Shown: positions 34,401 to 43,345 of the stretch, piece by piece
Layout: every line of letters begins with the position of its first letter
Position numbering within the stretch: the stretch's first letter is position 1
Assembly: GCF_024396695.1 (NCBI RefSeq)
Contig: NZ_CP094359.1
Location: forward strand, 1,736,001 to 1,800,000
DNA length: 64,000 nt
Direction of reading: 5' to 3'
Source: Acidithiobacillus sp. YTS05
GTDB lineage: Bacteria; Pseudomonadota; Gammaproteobacteria; Acidithiobacillales; Acidithiobacillaceae
Position numbers and translations under genes: made by a program
The notes under the pieces: generated by a model
The model's input: only the letters and a program-made list of their open reading frames with translations
What the model was told of the DNA's origin: nothing
The model's database searches: none

Positions 34401-35782
34401 CACTCACCGAGGTGGACCCCAAAGAACAGGCGATTGCAGAGTATGGACGCTTCTATCAGGAGTTGCCAGAAAACGTAGACAAGTTGATCGAGGACTTGGA
34501 GAAGCGTTTTTCAGCGCTTCATCCCACGGACCAGGACGGGTTTGCCAAGGCAATGCGTGATACGCAAATCCAGGCGGATGATGTCTTTGGAATCATCCGT
34601 GAAGGGCCGGATCGTGGGTCGTCCAACCCGGAACTTGCCCTTGAAAAGGCTGTCCTTGAGTTGGAAAAGCGCTCTGAACTGTTCCATCAGCACTATCCGG
34701 TAATCGAAGCGCAGAGCAACCGTTATCGGAATGCAGTAAAGCATGCCCAGGAACAAATGAAGGAACGTCTCAAAGAGCATGGCAGAGAGGTTCTCCGCGA
34801 TACCAGCAAGCTAATCCGCGAGGAGATCGTTGCGGCCTGCCACTGGAAGCAGGGCAACTTGGCTTTACCAGACAGCGAACACGTCAAGGGTTTCGTTCAG
34901 GCGGTAGAGCAAAAAGACTTAAAGAGAATGCTTTCTCTGATCGGCCATAACAGTCAAAACCCAGATTCGCAGGAAGCGTTTTCTCGACTGACAGGTGTTC
35001 CGTTGGGTAATACCCATAAAGAGCGTGTTTCCCAACTGGAAGAATGGGCGGGGCCCGAGATTGTCGCGACGTTGAAGAAGAAAGAGGAAGAAAAGGCGCG
35101 GGCACGAGCCGAGGAGGCCCCGCGCAAGGCTCTTCGTGTCGCCTTTGATGGTCTGTCCACCCTGCGAGTGAATATGGGCGCGGAGACTGTGGACGGTCAG
35201 AAGTTCATCGAGGCCAAGGCGAGGGATGGGTTCACCCAAGTTTCGAGCCGCAAAAAGGGCGCGGTCATCGAACGCCGTCTACGGAACCCGGAGTCGGAAC
35301 AAGTCACCTGGTTAAGTGACTCGCGTTTTCAGGGTTTTTGCAAGGCGGTGCAGGAGTTGGAGCCGTCTGGAGACCTGGTGAAGGCCATGGAAACGGCAAA
35401 GATACCGCTGGAGCTGGCTCCCAAGACGCTGGCCAATGAGCCAGAAAAAAGTCCTGCGGTCATGGATAGATCTGCCGCCGAGCGTCTGGGAGAGGCGCTG
35501 GAAACCCTTGCAAGTCACCAATTCACGATCAACAAAGCCGATGGCAGCCACAAGACGGTCAACGCCCGAGCCTATCTCGACCATGGCCTGCAATTGGGCA
35601 TGACGGAGATCGAGGAGCAGGACGGCAAGCTCATCTGGACGGATCGCGGCGCGCTACGGAAGACCATTACCGATGAACGGCTGGCCAGCACCCTGCGGGC
35701 GGCTCTCGCAGTAGACACGAATATCGTGCGGGCAATTCAGTCCGTCGAGCGGCAAAAAGCCGATTTGGAATGGGAGAGATAA
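31454..35782 (+). CDS. Large polyvalent protein with ArdC-like antirestriction domain
   Basis: 1442 residues. Residues about 10-100 are an ArdC N-terminal domain (RLIERMEQGTAPWQRPWV, NAVTGKPYSGVNRQQLL), which binds single-stranded DNA. Residues about 160-300 are the zinc peptidase-like part with HELSHSTGH (about 212). The other 1100 residues look like several polyvalent-associated modules, mostly unrecognised, including helical coiled parts near 1010-1150. ArdC proteins enter recipients with plasmid DNA and counter restriction. An ATG at 31460 has better ribosome spacing and could be the true start. It ends in LEWER. Confidence 0.75.
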   Translation: MAMADRGTNKERRDLRLEVANRLIERMEQGTAPWQRPWVAGAVRLPINAVTGKPYSGVNRQQLLLESPDPSDPRWCTYRQAKEKGWQVRGGSRGVAVEKWLEYEHERTQQELEELRRQGVENPEPTEKRLRAKYYTVFHASQIDGIPPLEREADLPGIEGKPDQKLPKLAEALGVTLAYGGSRALYRPSEDRVQMPPVETFVSATGHDTTLLHELSHSTGHESRLNRDLANKFGSPRYAIEELRAEMSAAMTAASLGIGFDPEAQNVEEGRETENSAAYLASWLGALPEKDRKQAIMGAIRDAQRISDYLIERTPEIELVAPGQAMEPDPQVAVSRGDYVRFQKDGRELEGVVLDDAKPGEPTRLRYFYQFGNGRYSMTAEDEITPTVLPSGFDEHVPGAVQPLELVDAIDPNTKAYQLTMGNEGARNDAEIAILRAVSAVRGQVMEPAIAQTMPEKASQQEREAGIVDEPPLTRVPSEVVPFLGAKQGEVTEYLLRNSEEREFYSDKMRELRDIIRAMPETYQTDGLPDEQRPVSLRYFGPGNQQWFIIEKDSGDPENADFRQTQAYGLADLGMGFPEMGYINIEEITRTGAEIDYHFEPTTLLEVKRSLSLEREEQSLAFQDPQRPSPVSPDAVLAARLPEGYRIELNERKDGFVRGTFVSGPDGRASRLPFALDDDTAGPGTLRNYGVPMDQDQLKFAIVEINKDARGKIQASLRIRTREVSKDPLDPMSTERVLGPSPLRMTTEQKISSTIVAQVRISVGGEFALSEDVTLSARALKPAEIRNGEFLPSETMTGYLKSIERGGHVLRLTLRDGTEKAVVAESVMDTDGLIGTGYSEQKSRLEALWHREVTVGAVPNGELLADVSPDRLQENLRSLIEGKELPDLDAGLEPPAVSRLRTYARVLDSSTLDYVDYSGPDTAQLIQEWATEEPDRLARDAVELRDRSSDYAKAAGLGEYQVRNLSRGIEYALRDRGESLPPPLTEVDPKEQAIAEYGRFYQELPENVDKLIEDLEKRFSALHPTDQDGFAKAMRDTQIQADDVFGIIREGPDRGSSNPELALEKAVLELEKRSELFHQHYPVIEAQSNRYRNAVKHAQEQMKERLKEHGREVLRDTSKLIREEIVAACHWKQGNLALPDSEHVKGFVQAVEQKDLKRMLSLIGHNSQNPDSQEAFSRLTGVPLGNTHKERVSQLEEWAGPEIVATLKKKEEEKARARAEEAPRKALRVAFDGLSTLRVNMGAETVDGQKFIEAKARDGFTQVSSRKKGAVIERRLRNPESEQVTWLSDSRFQGFCKAVQELEPSGDLVKAMETAKIPLELAPKTLANEPEKSPAVMDRSAAERLGEALETLASHQFTINKADGSHKTVNARAYLDHGLQLGMTEIEEQDGKLIWTDRGALRKTITDERLASTLRAALAVDTNIVRAIQSVERQKADLEWER

Positions 35783-35786
35783 TCGT

Positions 35787-36170
35787 ATGAACCTTCGACG
35801 AATCTCATTTGGAGCAGGGAAGAGTAAAGCAGCCTGCAAACTCTGGATCAGCGGTGATGGCCAGCACTGGGAGGCGGTGAATGACCCGGAGGGGCTTGGC
35901 GGATATCGCCTGGCCCTCGATCGGCTGATTCGGGAGCAGTCTCCAGCGCTGGTTCATGTCTATTCCGACGATCCAGAGGACTTCTCGATGCTCCGCAAGG
36001 CGCTGTCCTACCTGTCGGAATTCGGCGGAGAGGTGGGAGTAGCCACACAGCTCCCCGAAGAGGAGGTTGCGGCGATTTTTGGCGTGGACATAGCCAGCTA
36101 CCGCGAAGCTCTTCAGGATCCAGATGCCCCCCTGATCCTGATCGGGGAGGTGTGCCATGCCGCTCGTTGA
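35787..36170 (+). CDS. Unknown protein in the polyvalent operon
   Basis: 127 residues, 4 bp after the 1442-residue gene, with its end overlapping the next start by 14 bp. Contains KLWISGDGQHWEAVNDPEGL and LVHVYSDDPEDFSMLRKAL. Soluble, acidic. Family not recognised; tight packing implies co-function with neighbours. Confidence 0.6.
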   Translation: MNLRRISFGAGKSKAACKLWISGDGQHWEAVNDPEGLGGYRLALDRLIREQSPALVHVYSDDPEDFSMLRKALSYLSEFGGEVGVATQLPEEEVAAIFGVDIASYREALQDPDAPLILIGEVCHAAR

Positions 36171-37392
36171 GGAAGAGAAAAAGATTCTGGCGACGTCGGG
36201 CAACCTTGCACTGGTCGAGGATGCCGAGATTGTGCAGCTCGGCTATGAGAATTATGGACTGGAGCCTTTCTACTATCTCGCCAACCGCGGTGGTACCGAC
36301 CAAAAATTGCAGCAGATCTCGGAGCGCTTCGACAGCCTCGAAGAGGCACAAGAGCAATTCCGCGAGCGCGCTGCGAAGCACGAGAAGGCCCCGTCCCAGG
36401 AGGAGCCTGAGCAATCTGGGCGCCTGGCGCCCAAGGTTCTCAAGAAAAAGATATTCCTGCCCATCCGCGAGCAGGAACTTCTCCCGGCTGTGGCGCAGGC
36501 GATGGAATACCACGTCGAAGTCGTACCGATCGTTCTCGACGAGGGTACACAGGTTGCCCGAGCCGAGCTCAAACCTGGCGAAAAGCCCATAGCCTATGAG
36601 GTGCTTCGGCGGGGAAACGAGCTGGAAGGATTGCATCCGCAGTTCTCGCCCACGCTGGACCGGCTACGCTTTGATGCCCGGCAGGACTCCAATGCCCTGG
36701 AAAAGGCATTGCAGAAGGCACAGGAACTGGCGGCGCAAAAACTCACCATGGACGACCTGATTGCAGGCTTCAGCAAGGCAACCCCGGAAAATCAGGAGAA
36801 GCTTCTCCACTCTGCTTTCCGCAATGCGCTCGACGGATGGAAAGAGCCTGAGAAAGGGATAGAAGCGCAGCCGCAGGAGAATCCGGAAAAAGAGCCTGCA
36901 AAGTCTCTGGATCAGGACCTCACGAAAGACTGGCCCAAGGCCCCTACCCCGCCGAATCCATCCCCGACACAGGAACCCGAGCGGCCCACGTACCAGCGGC
37001 AAAAACCGGTACCGCTCCTGGCACAGAAGAATCGGCCCTGGGTACTGGATTATGGAGATCACATCGTCGTCACGCGCCGGGCAATGTTTGGGGTAGGTCG
37101 CCGGGCACAGGAGAAGCGCGAACAAGCGGTCGGCTACGCCCTGCAGGCGGCCGTACAACGCTTTGGCCAGCCGATTCATTTCGAGGGCAATCCGGCATTC
37201 CTGCGGCAGACGGCAGAGCTTGCGGTAAAGCTCGGCATCGAGCTCGAGCCCGGGAGCAAGCTAGCCGAGCAAATTTATCGGGAGGTGCAGGAACGGGAGC
37301 AGCAACTACGAGGAAATATCCTCGGCTTCGCACGAAAAGCACCACAACAGCAGCAAATCCCCCAAGCAATGGATCTTGGTTTGGAACGGTAA
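36157..37392 (+). CDS. Protein with LPD7-type domain
   Basis: 411 residues. The C-terminal part (residues about 295-375: DYGDHIVVTRRAMFG, AVGYALQAAVQRFGQPIHFE, LRQTAELAVKLGIELEP) resembles LPD7, a domain found in relaxases and large polyvalent proteins. The middle is proline- and charge-rich. No relaxase catalytic domain is present. It ends MDLGLER; a related MDLGYE occurs in the 38541 protein. Probably helps process or protect transferred DNA, by association. Confidence 0.6.
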   Translation: MPLVEEEKKILATSGNLALVEDAEIVQLGYENYGLEPFYYLANRGGTDQKLQQISERFDSLEEAQEQFRERAAKHEKAPSQEEPEQSGRLAPKVLKKKIFLPIREQELLPAVAQAMEYHVEVVPIVLDEGTQVARAELKPGEKPIAYEVLRRGNELEGLHPQFSPTLDRLRFDARQDSNALEKALQKAQELAAQKLTMDDLIAGFSKATPENQEKLLHSAFRNALDGWKEPEKGIEAQPQENPEKEPAKSLDQDLTKDWPKAPTPPNPSPTQEPERPTYQRQKPVPLLAQKNRPWVLDYGDHIVVTRRAMFGVGRRAQEKREQAVGYALQAAVQRFGQPIHFEGNPAFLRQTAELAVKLGIELEPGSKLAEQIYREVQEREQQLRGNILGFARKAPQQQQIPQAMDLGLER

Positions 37393-37404
37393 AGGAGAAT
37401 GGTC

Positions 37405-38544
37405 ATGCCCGTACGTATGATGCAACGCAACAATCTGGTCAATGGATTTGTCACTATCAATGATGGCCAGACCAACGAGGCCTTGGCCGAGGCCAAGGCT
37501 GAGGTAGGCGACGCCACCTGGAAACAGGGGCACTCACCGGAGACAGAAAAAGTCGTCCGCGCCGCCATGAAGTCTCATGGTGCCCGCTATGAAACAGAAC
37601 TCACCGGCAAGCTCACAGGTGTAGCGTTGGCCGAGACACATGCCAATGGCTCCACCTTCCAGAAGCTGCGCGTTACCCTGGAAAAAGAGGACGACAAGCT
37701 GATCCTGAGCGCCGACCTGGACAGTGAATTCGCCCAGCGTCTCCTTGCCAAGCTCGACCGGGCCTCGCAAGAGCATGCCGGCCAGGTCGTCACCATCGGC
37801 GGGTTTGCAGAGACCGTAGAGCGAGATGGCAAAAGCTTCACCAATCATGTCGCCACGATGAAGGATGCCGAAGGCAAGGAGATTCCTGCGGTACCGGGCC
37901 ATTTCGAAAAGGCGCAGGAACAGGTTGCCGCCAAGCAGGAACCCCTGAAACAGGCCGGCATGGGGGACAACAAGAAAATTCTGAACGAGGTCGCGGCGAC
38001 GACGCGGGAAGCCTATTTCGCAACCGTCGTACAGGAGATCGGAGAACGGCTGAAAGAGAAAGGGATTGCCCCCACCCAGGTCCTCCCTCGCCTCGAGGCA
38101 CACCAGAAAGACCCACAAGGTACCTGGCGGAGCGTTGGGCTCTATGTAGACCAAAATGGAAAGGCTCGGGGCGTGCTGGTCGTAGAGAACAAGGAGCAGG
38201 GACTGAAAGAGCGACACAGCGTGGAATTTGCGGAACGCACGTCGAAGTCGGGCATTCCCATGCTCTCGACGTCAGTCACCCGCGAGGACGGGAGCAAGCT
38301 CTACGTCAACATCCTACCCAACGAGAACCGCACAACGGGGGAGAAATTCGTTTCTGCGGCCTTTGGGGAGCGCAACCCCGAGGGAACCTTCCGGCAGATC
38401 GAGGGGCAAGGCGGAGGCCTCAAGCCCAATGAAGCCATGCTGCAGCTGGGTGACAAGGACCGGACAGTGCAGCTGGTCCGGGACAAGCTTGGCGTAGACG
38501 TCCTGGCAAAAAGCCGCGAGCAATCCCAAGGATTGGAACGATGA
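37405..38544 (+). CDS. Unknown protein of the polyvalent operon
   Basis: 379 residues from the ATG at 37405 (AAAGGAG at proper spacing; the ATG at 37399 is too close). Two similar halves are likely beta-rich: GKLTGVALAETHANGSTFQK and VGLYVDQNGKARGVLVVENK. Ends in QGLER. Overlaps the next gene by ATGA. Function unknown; single-strand binding or anti-defence would fit but is not shown. Confidence 0.6.
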   Translation: MPVRMMQRNNLVNGFVTINDGQTNEALAEAKAEVGDATWKQGHSPETEKVVRAAMKSHGARYETELTGKLTGVALAETHANGSTFQKLRVTLEKEDDKLILSADLDSEFAQRLLAKLDRASQEHAGQVVTIGGFAETVERDGKSFTNHVATMKDAEGKEIPAVPGHFEKAQEQVAAKQEPLKQAGMGDNKKILNEVAATTREAYFATVVQEIGERLKEKGIAPTQVLPRLEAHQKDPQGTWRSVGLYVDQNGKARGVLVVENKEQGLKERHSVEFAERTSKSGIPMLSTSVTREDGSKLYVNILPNENRTTGEKFVSAAFGERNPEGTFRQIEGQGGGLKPNEAMLQLGDKDRTVQLVRDKLGVDVLAKSREQSQGLER

Positions 38545-38816
38545 AACACGGCGAGGCGCTGGAACACTGGGTCACTGCCGATCTGGAGAGAAGTCGGGAG
38601 GAGAACCGCCGGGCGAAGCTCAAAAAGCTCCTGGCGGAGATCCACCAGCACCCAGACAGCCGATCACTTCCTGCGGGCTCCTCGCAGCGGCTGCTGGTAG
38701 AGTCGCACGAGCGAAAAGTAATGCAGTCCGCCATGGATCTGGGCTATGAGCCCCCGGAGCAGGTCCTCAAAGAGCTTGGCCTACATTTGGGGGTGGAGCT
38801 GGGGTTGGGGCTCTAG
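38541..38816 (+). CDS. Small helical protein
   Basis: 91 residues, coupled by ATGA to the preceding gene. Charged helices (LERSREENRRAKLKKLLAEI) and a tail with SAMDLGYEPPEQVLKEL, echoing MDLGLER in the 36157 protein. Last gene of the operon. Unknown. Confidence 0.55.
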   Translation: MKHGEALEHWVTADLERSREENRRAKLKKLLAEIHQHPDSRSLPAGSSQRLLVESHERKVMQSAMDLGYEPPEQVLKELGLHLGVELGLGL

Positions 38817-38817
38817 G

Positions 38818-39162
38818 TCACCCCGCCTTGAGCAGAAAATCGACGTGCACTGCATCATACGGGAACAAGAATCCTTTTGCATTGCGCTCGACGATTCCGG
38901 CATTCAACAAGGCATGCACGTCTCCATGGACAGATTTCACGTCGCGATCTACTCTACGAGCAATTTCTCTCAAGGCGATTGGCCCTGCATTGGTCATCGC
39001 CCGCAAAATGGTCCACCGACTCGGGGTAAGGACGCTCCAGAGCAACTCTGGCGTATCAAAACTGATACGAGGTTCCGTGGGCACCAAATCTTCCATGGTT
39101 TCGGCGGCCTCCGCCAAAACACTGCGCAGGGGGCATACATCAATCGTCAATGTGCTCATCAT
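38818..39162 (-). CDS. Winged-helix antitoxin (TumA/HVO_A0114-like)
   Basis: 114 residues. Residues about 40-105 form a winged helix (LLWSVLTPSRWTILRAMTNA, GPIALREIARRVDRDVKSVH). Overlaps the end of the TumE-like gene by 23 bp, and follows it, the usual order for TumE/TumA pairs. It should bind the operon promoter and neutralise the toxin. Confidence 0.68.
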   Translation of the reverse strand: MMSTLTIDVCPLRSVLAEAAETMEDLVPTEPRISFDTPELLWSVLTPSRWTILRAMTNAGPIALREIARRVDRDVKSVHGDVHALLNAGIVERNAKGFLFPYDAVHVDFLLKAG

Positions 39163-39436
39163 TCCATCTCGCTATCTCTTCAAAGAAATCCGCCAGTAAT
39201 TGTCGAGGGCTGGAAAACCTATAGGGTTTCTCGGTTCCCGAAACATGCAGATGATCGCCTTTGCCTGCCTCGTTATCGAAGCGCAGAACACAATTACCGT
39301 TCACTACGTATGCGAGGCGATATTTGAACAAGTGCATACTTCCTGAAACGGCCTCCGGAACATGCCAGACGACTATTTCCGCAAAGCTCGACTCAGACAA
39401 AACGACGCGCCGCACCACCAACTTTCGGGCTTTCAT
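39140..39436 (-). CDS. TumE-family (DUF6516) toxin
   Basis: 98 residues. Family pattern: HLFKYRLAYVVNGNCVLRFD, NEAGKGDHLHVSGTEKPYRF, then FFEEIARWND. The TumE family inhibits growth when not bound by its antitoxin; the mechanism is likely RNA cleavage. Forms an overlapping pair with 38818-39162; stabilises the element, by inference. Confidence 0.7.
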   Translation of the reverse strand: MKARKLVVRRVVLSESSFAEIVVWHVPEAVSGSMHLFKYRLAYVVNGNCVLRFDNEAGKGDHLHVSGTEKPYRFSSPRQLLADFFEEIARWNDEHIDD

Positions 39437-39551
39437 GAGTGGAAGCTATCATGATGCCTACCTGTTGGCAAATTAACCAACACTTGACTCGTTTCACCTT
39501 CAGGTGAAGTTACCCGAAGAGGGGGAGGCGCTACCGATCCCCACTACCCTT

Positions 39552-39560
39552 GGCTATACC
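39552..39560 (+). promoter_or_regulatory. GGCTATACC half-motif
   Basis: Points at the traF start, 28 bp away; no GCAAC at the expected spacing. Confidence 0.45.
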
Positions 39561-39588
39561 AGAACAGCCACTCTCGCGAGGTTCTGGT

Positions 39589-40257
39589 ATGCGACTTCCT
39601 AAACTTTCCACCTTGCTCATGATCACCCTGGCTGCGGTCATGCTGCTCATATCTTCGGTGTTTGCCATCGGCAGATTGGAGCACTGGTCGCTCAATGAAA
39701 CGACCTGCATGCCCATAGGCTTCTACCAACGCGGGCCGGCACCGAAGAACCTCCGCGATGGCGACAGGATATTCCTGTGTCCTCCGGTTCACGAGAGACT
39801 TACCCTGCCCTTCATTGGGCCAACATGGCTGTTACGCAGCGCACAAACTGGAATCAATCCGGCAATGCGCGAGGCAATTACCGGGCGCTGGCTCGACTTC
39901 ACCCCGCAGGGAAAATGGTCCTGTCCAGACCATCTCATGCCCTTTGCCAAGATCGTCGCAGCCACCGCTGGCCAGACGGTGGAAATTACCCGCGCAGGTG
40001 TGGTTGCCAACGGCAAGCTTCTCCCCAACAGCCGGATCGTGACCCATGTGGACGGCATCCCTGTTGTGCATTTGCCCATTGGATTCCACATGGTCATCCC
40101 GAGAGACTATTTCTGGGACTATGCTCCCGGAGACTTTGCCTTCACCAGTGCCTATTACGGCCCTGTCCCAGTCAAAAACATCCTTGGCAGCTTGCGCCCC
40201 GCCCTGGTCATCCCTGGCAGCCAGTACTGGTACACCCCGACAACCGAAAAGCAATGA
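39589..40257 (+). CDS. traF: TraF-type S26 peptidase (conjugative pilin processing)
   Basis: 222 residues from the ATG at 39589. N-terminal membrane segment TLLMITLAAVMLLISSVFAI. The S26 fold shows TTCMPIGFYQRGP, where TraF-type enzymes carry the catalytic Ser at the equivalent of SMPxG; here the residue before MPIG is Cys, a point to verify. Later GDFAFTSAYYGPV and VKNILGSL. TraF trims and circularises prepilin in IncP/Ti-type transfer. Overlaps the next gene (ATGA). Confidence 0.78.
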   Translation: MRLPKLSTLLMITLAAVMLLISSVFAIGRLEHWSLNETTCMPIGFYQRGPAPKNLRDGDRIFLCPPVHERLTLPFIGPTWLLRSAQTGINPAMREAITGRWLDFTPQGKWSCPDHLMPFAKIVAATAGQTVEITRAGVVANGKLLPNSRIVTHVDGIPVVHLPIGFHMVIPRDYFWDYAPGDFAFTSAYYGPVPVKNILGSLRPALVIPGSQYWYTPTTEKQ

Positions 40258-40853
40258 GGAAACCACCCATGATACTCACGACACTTGCCCAGCAGTGCGC
40301 CCCCATGGTGGCGCCACAGACCATGGCTGCCATCGTTCGGGTGGAGTCTGGCGGTGATCCCCTCGCGATGTGGAACAACACCACACGTCAACGCATCCTG
40401 CCACGGAGCCTGACAGCCGCTCGAGCCTACCTGAAGCGGGCCATCGATCTCGGACAAAAGGTCGATGTCGGTCTTGCACAGGTGGATACCGAGAACTTTG
40501 CCGCCTTTGGGCTTACCCCACAAAATGCTTTTCAGGCCTGCACAAACCTGCATGCGGGCGGCGAGATTCTCCAGGCGGATTATCAGAAAGCGGTGTTACG
40601 CTACGGCCCGGGGCAATATGCCCTCTATCATGCCTTCGAGGCCTACAATTCGGGCCACCTCTGGGGGGATGCGCACTACGCAAACGCCGTACTGCGCTCG
40701 GCTGGGATTCCCGTTTTGGTCACTGCAGGATCCTTGGCCTATCGGCCGCGCGCCTCCGCACCGCTTGTCTTCTCGGTCAGTTGGACAAAACACAGCCTAC
40801 CCCAGAAGAGATCCAATCCGACCGGATCAGCGGCTTATGATTTTCGCTGGTGA
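40254..40853 (+). CDS. VirB1-like lytic transglycosylase
   Basis: 199 residues. Core AAIVRVESGGDPLAMWNNT with the catalytic Glu, VDVGLAQVDTENFAAFGLT, YALYHAFEAYNSGHLWGDA. VirB1 proteins open peptidoglycan for the type IV secretion channel. Coupled to traF. A signal peptide is not obvious. Second transglycosylase of the window; the other is broken by IS copy 2. Confidence 0.82.
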   Translation: MRKPPMILTTLAQQCAPMVAPQTMAAIVRVESGGDPLAMWNNTTRQRILPRSLTAARAYLKRAIDLGQKVDVGLAQVDTENFAAFGLTPQNAFQACTNLHAGGEILQADYQKAVLRYGPGQYALYHAFEAYNSGHLWGDAHYANAVLRSAGIPVLVTAGSLAYRPRASAPLVFSVSWTKHSLPQKRSNPTGSAAYDFRW

Positions 40854-40855
40854 TT

Positions 40856-43258
40856 TTACGCCGCTCCTTTGGCAAGTCCCTGCACGGACTGCTTGAACGC
40901 TTCCCGATCGATTCGTTTCTGACTTGCCCGCCATCCATCCTCGCCACCAGATGCGGCAATCATCTCTGGAGGCAAACCATTGGCGGCCAGTCGGTGCAAT
41001 TGAGCCAACCGATCCAGTGCAATTTGCGCGTCCTGCGCGTCTGGGTCTGCCAGAGCGTCGCCCCCTTCTGCCTCGGCATTTTCGGCCTCCAGGGCGTCCA
41101 ATGAGGATTGGGGCTGCTCAGGTGCTGTGTCTGCAGGCAACACCGGCGGTGTTGTTTCGGTGGCGTCGGTGAAATCAGCATCCTCAAGCGCACTTGGTTG
41201 ATCTGGTGCCTTGGCTTTCAACACGCCGGTATGCCCCAACGTCCTGGAGTAATCCTTCTCTTTACGAAGGGGCTCAAAGCTTGCCGGCGGATCGATCTTT
41301 GCCCGCTCGAGAAACACTGGGTTCTTGAAGTACAAGATCTGTCGGCCATAGATGGGGGAAAAGCCTGTCACCATGACGATTATGTCACCGGCTTGCACGA
41401 TATCCGAGCCGCGCTTGACCGGCCCGCGCAGACGCAGAACCTCATCAGGAGTGAGCAGTGGCCGTGGATGGTACGAGAGAGATCGACTCTGGCCTTTCGG
41501 GGAAGGCATGATCGATCCCTCCAGGCTCTGGGTGGTATTTTCCATGGCCACCGTCTTGTTGCCAAGATTTTTGGAAAGCCACTCTGCTGTCGTCACGTCG
41601 TTTGGCGCATAGAAGTACCGCACATGGCAGTTTTCGATGATGACCGAGCCACCGGCCTTTCCGTACCCATGTGCCTCGTCCTCGAGCTGGGACTTGCTTT
41701 GGGCGATCAGCGCGAGCTTGACGTTGTAGCCAGCAAAGAACGCGATGGCGTCCTGAAAGATATCCATCTTGCCCAGACTCGGAAACTCGTCGAGGAGGAG
41801 CAGGAGGGGATGCCTGCCTTTGCAGACCATGCGCCCGTTCTCCTGCACCAGACGATCTTCACTGGTAAACTTCGAGGCGATGAGGTTCAGCACGAGGCGG
41901 ATCAGTGGCTTCAGGCGATTCTTGTCCTCGGGAGAAGTTACCAGATACAGCGAGACGGGATTCTTTGCGTCCTGCAGGTCTTTGATCCGGAAATCCGAGT
42001 AGGCCGTCCACTTGGCCACGATCGGGTCTCGATAGAGGCTCAGAAAACTCATCATGGTGGAGATCACGCCGGACTTCTCATTCGGCGCTTTGTTCAGCAT
42101 CTCCTTGGCGGATTGGGCGATGACCGGATGCACCTTGGCGGTTTCTGGTGTCAGCTTGTATTGCTCGATCCACTTCTGGGTGAACTTCCCGTTCGGGTTA
42201 TGCTCTGTATCGATCATTTTCTGGAAGGCCTGATCGACGTTTTGCAGGTTCGGGTCGTTCAAAAAGGCAGCAACCCCGCGCAGGGTCTTGTCTTCCTCTG
42301 CATAGAGCACATGCAAGATGACGCAGGTCAGCAGCGCGAAGCCGGTCTTTTGCCAGTGGTCATTGAGTCCCTTGCCGTCCGGATCGACGATCATGGTGGC
42401 AATGTTCATGACGTCCTTGACCTCGAAGGCCGTGCCTACGCGCACTTCGTCGAGTGGATTGAAGTGGCAGCACTGGTCTTCGGAGCCGAGGTCGCCATTG
42501 TTGGCCTCGAAATTGTCGTCTGGGTCGGCATCCATGCCAAAGCCCGGATTGAATTTCAGGATGGTTTGGCCGATGGACTGCCGCCACCCGGCGCTCAGCA
42601 GATAGTTTTCACCCTTGATATCATTGGTGACCACACTTTCCTGCCACCCTCCAAGCAGCGTAGGCAACACAAAGCCCACGCCTTTGCCGGAGCGCGTTGG
42701 CGCAAAAACGATGATGTGCTCTGCACCAGAATGCTGCAGGTAGAGGGTGTTTCCTTTCTTGTCGACGACACCCCCCACATAACAGACGCGCTTGCTGTCC
42801 TGACGCCCCTTGGGCAGCAGCCCCATGCGGCGGATTTCCTTTTCGGTGGCCCAATGGGCGGAGCCATGCAGGTCGGTCTTGTATAGGCTTCGCTGTAGCC
42901 GCCCAATGCGGGCAAACTGCCAGCCAGCCATGAGCAGGGTGGGTAGTGCCGCAATCCCCCCCGCCAGTTCTACCGTGCGTTGCATCATCGGATAGTGCCA
43001 GTAGGTCACAGCCATTTTGCCAAGCTCCCAGGGGGAATAGACCGGCAGCCCAAAGAGCGGCTTGGCAAGGTAATCGGGAAAGAAGTTTGGGGCATAGGCG
43101 CCAATCTCCCAATGCACTCCCAGACTCGCGCCCAGGTAAGCGGAAGCAACGGCCGTCATTACCGTGGCGGCCATGGCGAGCGCCGGGGCGTTACGGATCT
43201 GTTGCTGCTTGCGGTAATCGAGAATACTCTGCTCAGGCTGATGCACTCGTAGGGCCAT
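40856..43258 (-). CDS. virD4: VirD4/TraG type IV coupling protein
   Basis: 800 residues from the ATG at 43258 (GGAGG 9 bases upstream). Two N-terminal membrane segments (about 25-45 and 90-120), Walker A IVFAPTRSGKGVGFVLPTLL (about 187), Walker B LLLLDEFPSLGKM (about 487). The C-terminal 100 residues are acidic and Ala/Asp-rich. Coupling proteins are hexameric ATPases that link the relaxase-DNA complex to the channel at the inner membrane. Convergent with the virB1-like gene (3-bp gap). Confidence 0.92.
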   Translation of the reverse strand: MALRVHQPEQSILDYRKQQQIRNAPALAMAATVMTAVASAYLGASLGVHWEIGAYAPNFFPDYLAKPLFGLPVYSPWELGKMAVTYWHYPMMQRTVELAGGIAALPTLLMAGWQFARIGRLQRSLYKTDLHGSAHWATEKEIRRMGLLPKGRQDSKRVCYVGGVVDKKGNTLYLQHSGAEHIIVFAPTRSGKGVGFVLPTLLGGWQESVVTNDIKGENYLLSAGWRQSIGQTILKFNPGFGMDADPDDNFEANNGDLGSEDQCCHFNPLDEVRVGTAFEVKDVMNIATMIVDPDGKGLNDHWQKTGFALLTCVILHVLYAEEDKTLRGVAAFLNDPNLQNVDQAFQKMIDTEHNPNGKFTQKWIEQYKLTPETAKVHPVIAQSAKEMLNKAPNEKSGVISTMMSFLSLYRDPIVAKWTAYSDFRIKDLQDAKNPVSLYLVTSPEDKNRLKPLIRLVLNLIASKFTSEDRLVQENGRMVCKGRHPLLLLLDEFPSLGKMDIFQDAIAFFAGYNVKLALIAQSKSQLEDEAHGYGKAGGSVIIENCHVRYFYAPNDVTTAEWLSKNLGNKTVAMENTTQSLEGSIMPSPKGQSRSLSYHPRPLLTPDEVLRLRGPVKRGSDIVQAGDIIVMVTGFSPIYGRQILYFKNPVFLERAKIDPPASFEPLRKEKDYSRTLGHTGVLKAKAPDQPSALEDADFTDATETTPPVLPADTAPEQPQSSLDALEAENAEAEGGDALADPDAQDAQIALDRLAQLHRLAANGLPPEMIAASGGEDGWRASQKRIDREAFKQSVQGLAKGAA

Positions 43259-43290
43259 GAAGTTTATCCTCCGAGAAAAGGGTCTCTTTC

Positions 43291-43299
43291 GGTATACCC
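43291..43299 (-). promoter_or_regulatory. GGGTATACC half-motif before virD4
   Basis: Minus-strand GGGTATACC pointing at the virD4 start, 32 bp away. GCAAC is absent at the 7-bp position. Confidence 0.45.
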
Positions 43300-43345
43300 G
43301 ACGTCGCGCCCGATCGGCAGTAGACGGGTTCACGGCACCGGCGCT

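Noticed and set aside
41108..42886. Long plus-strand open frame of 592 codons opposite virD4
   Set aside because: It is the antisense shadow of the coupling protein gene; the minus frame has clear Walker motifs and a ribosome site.
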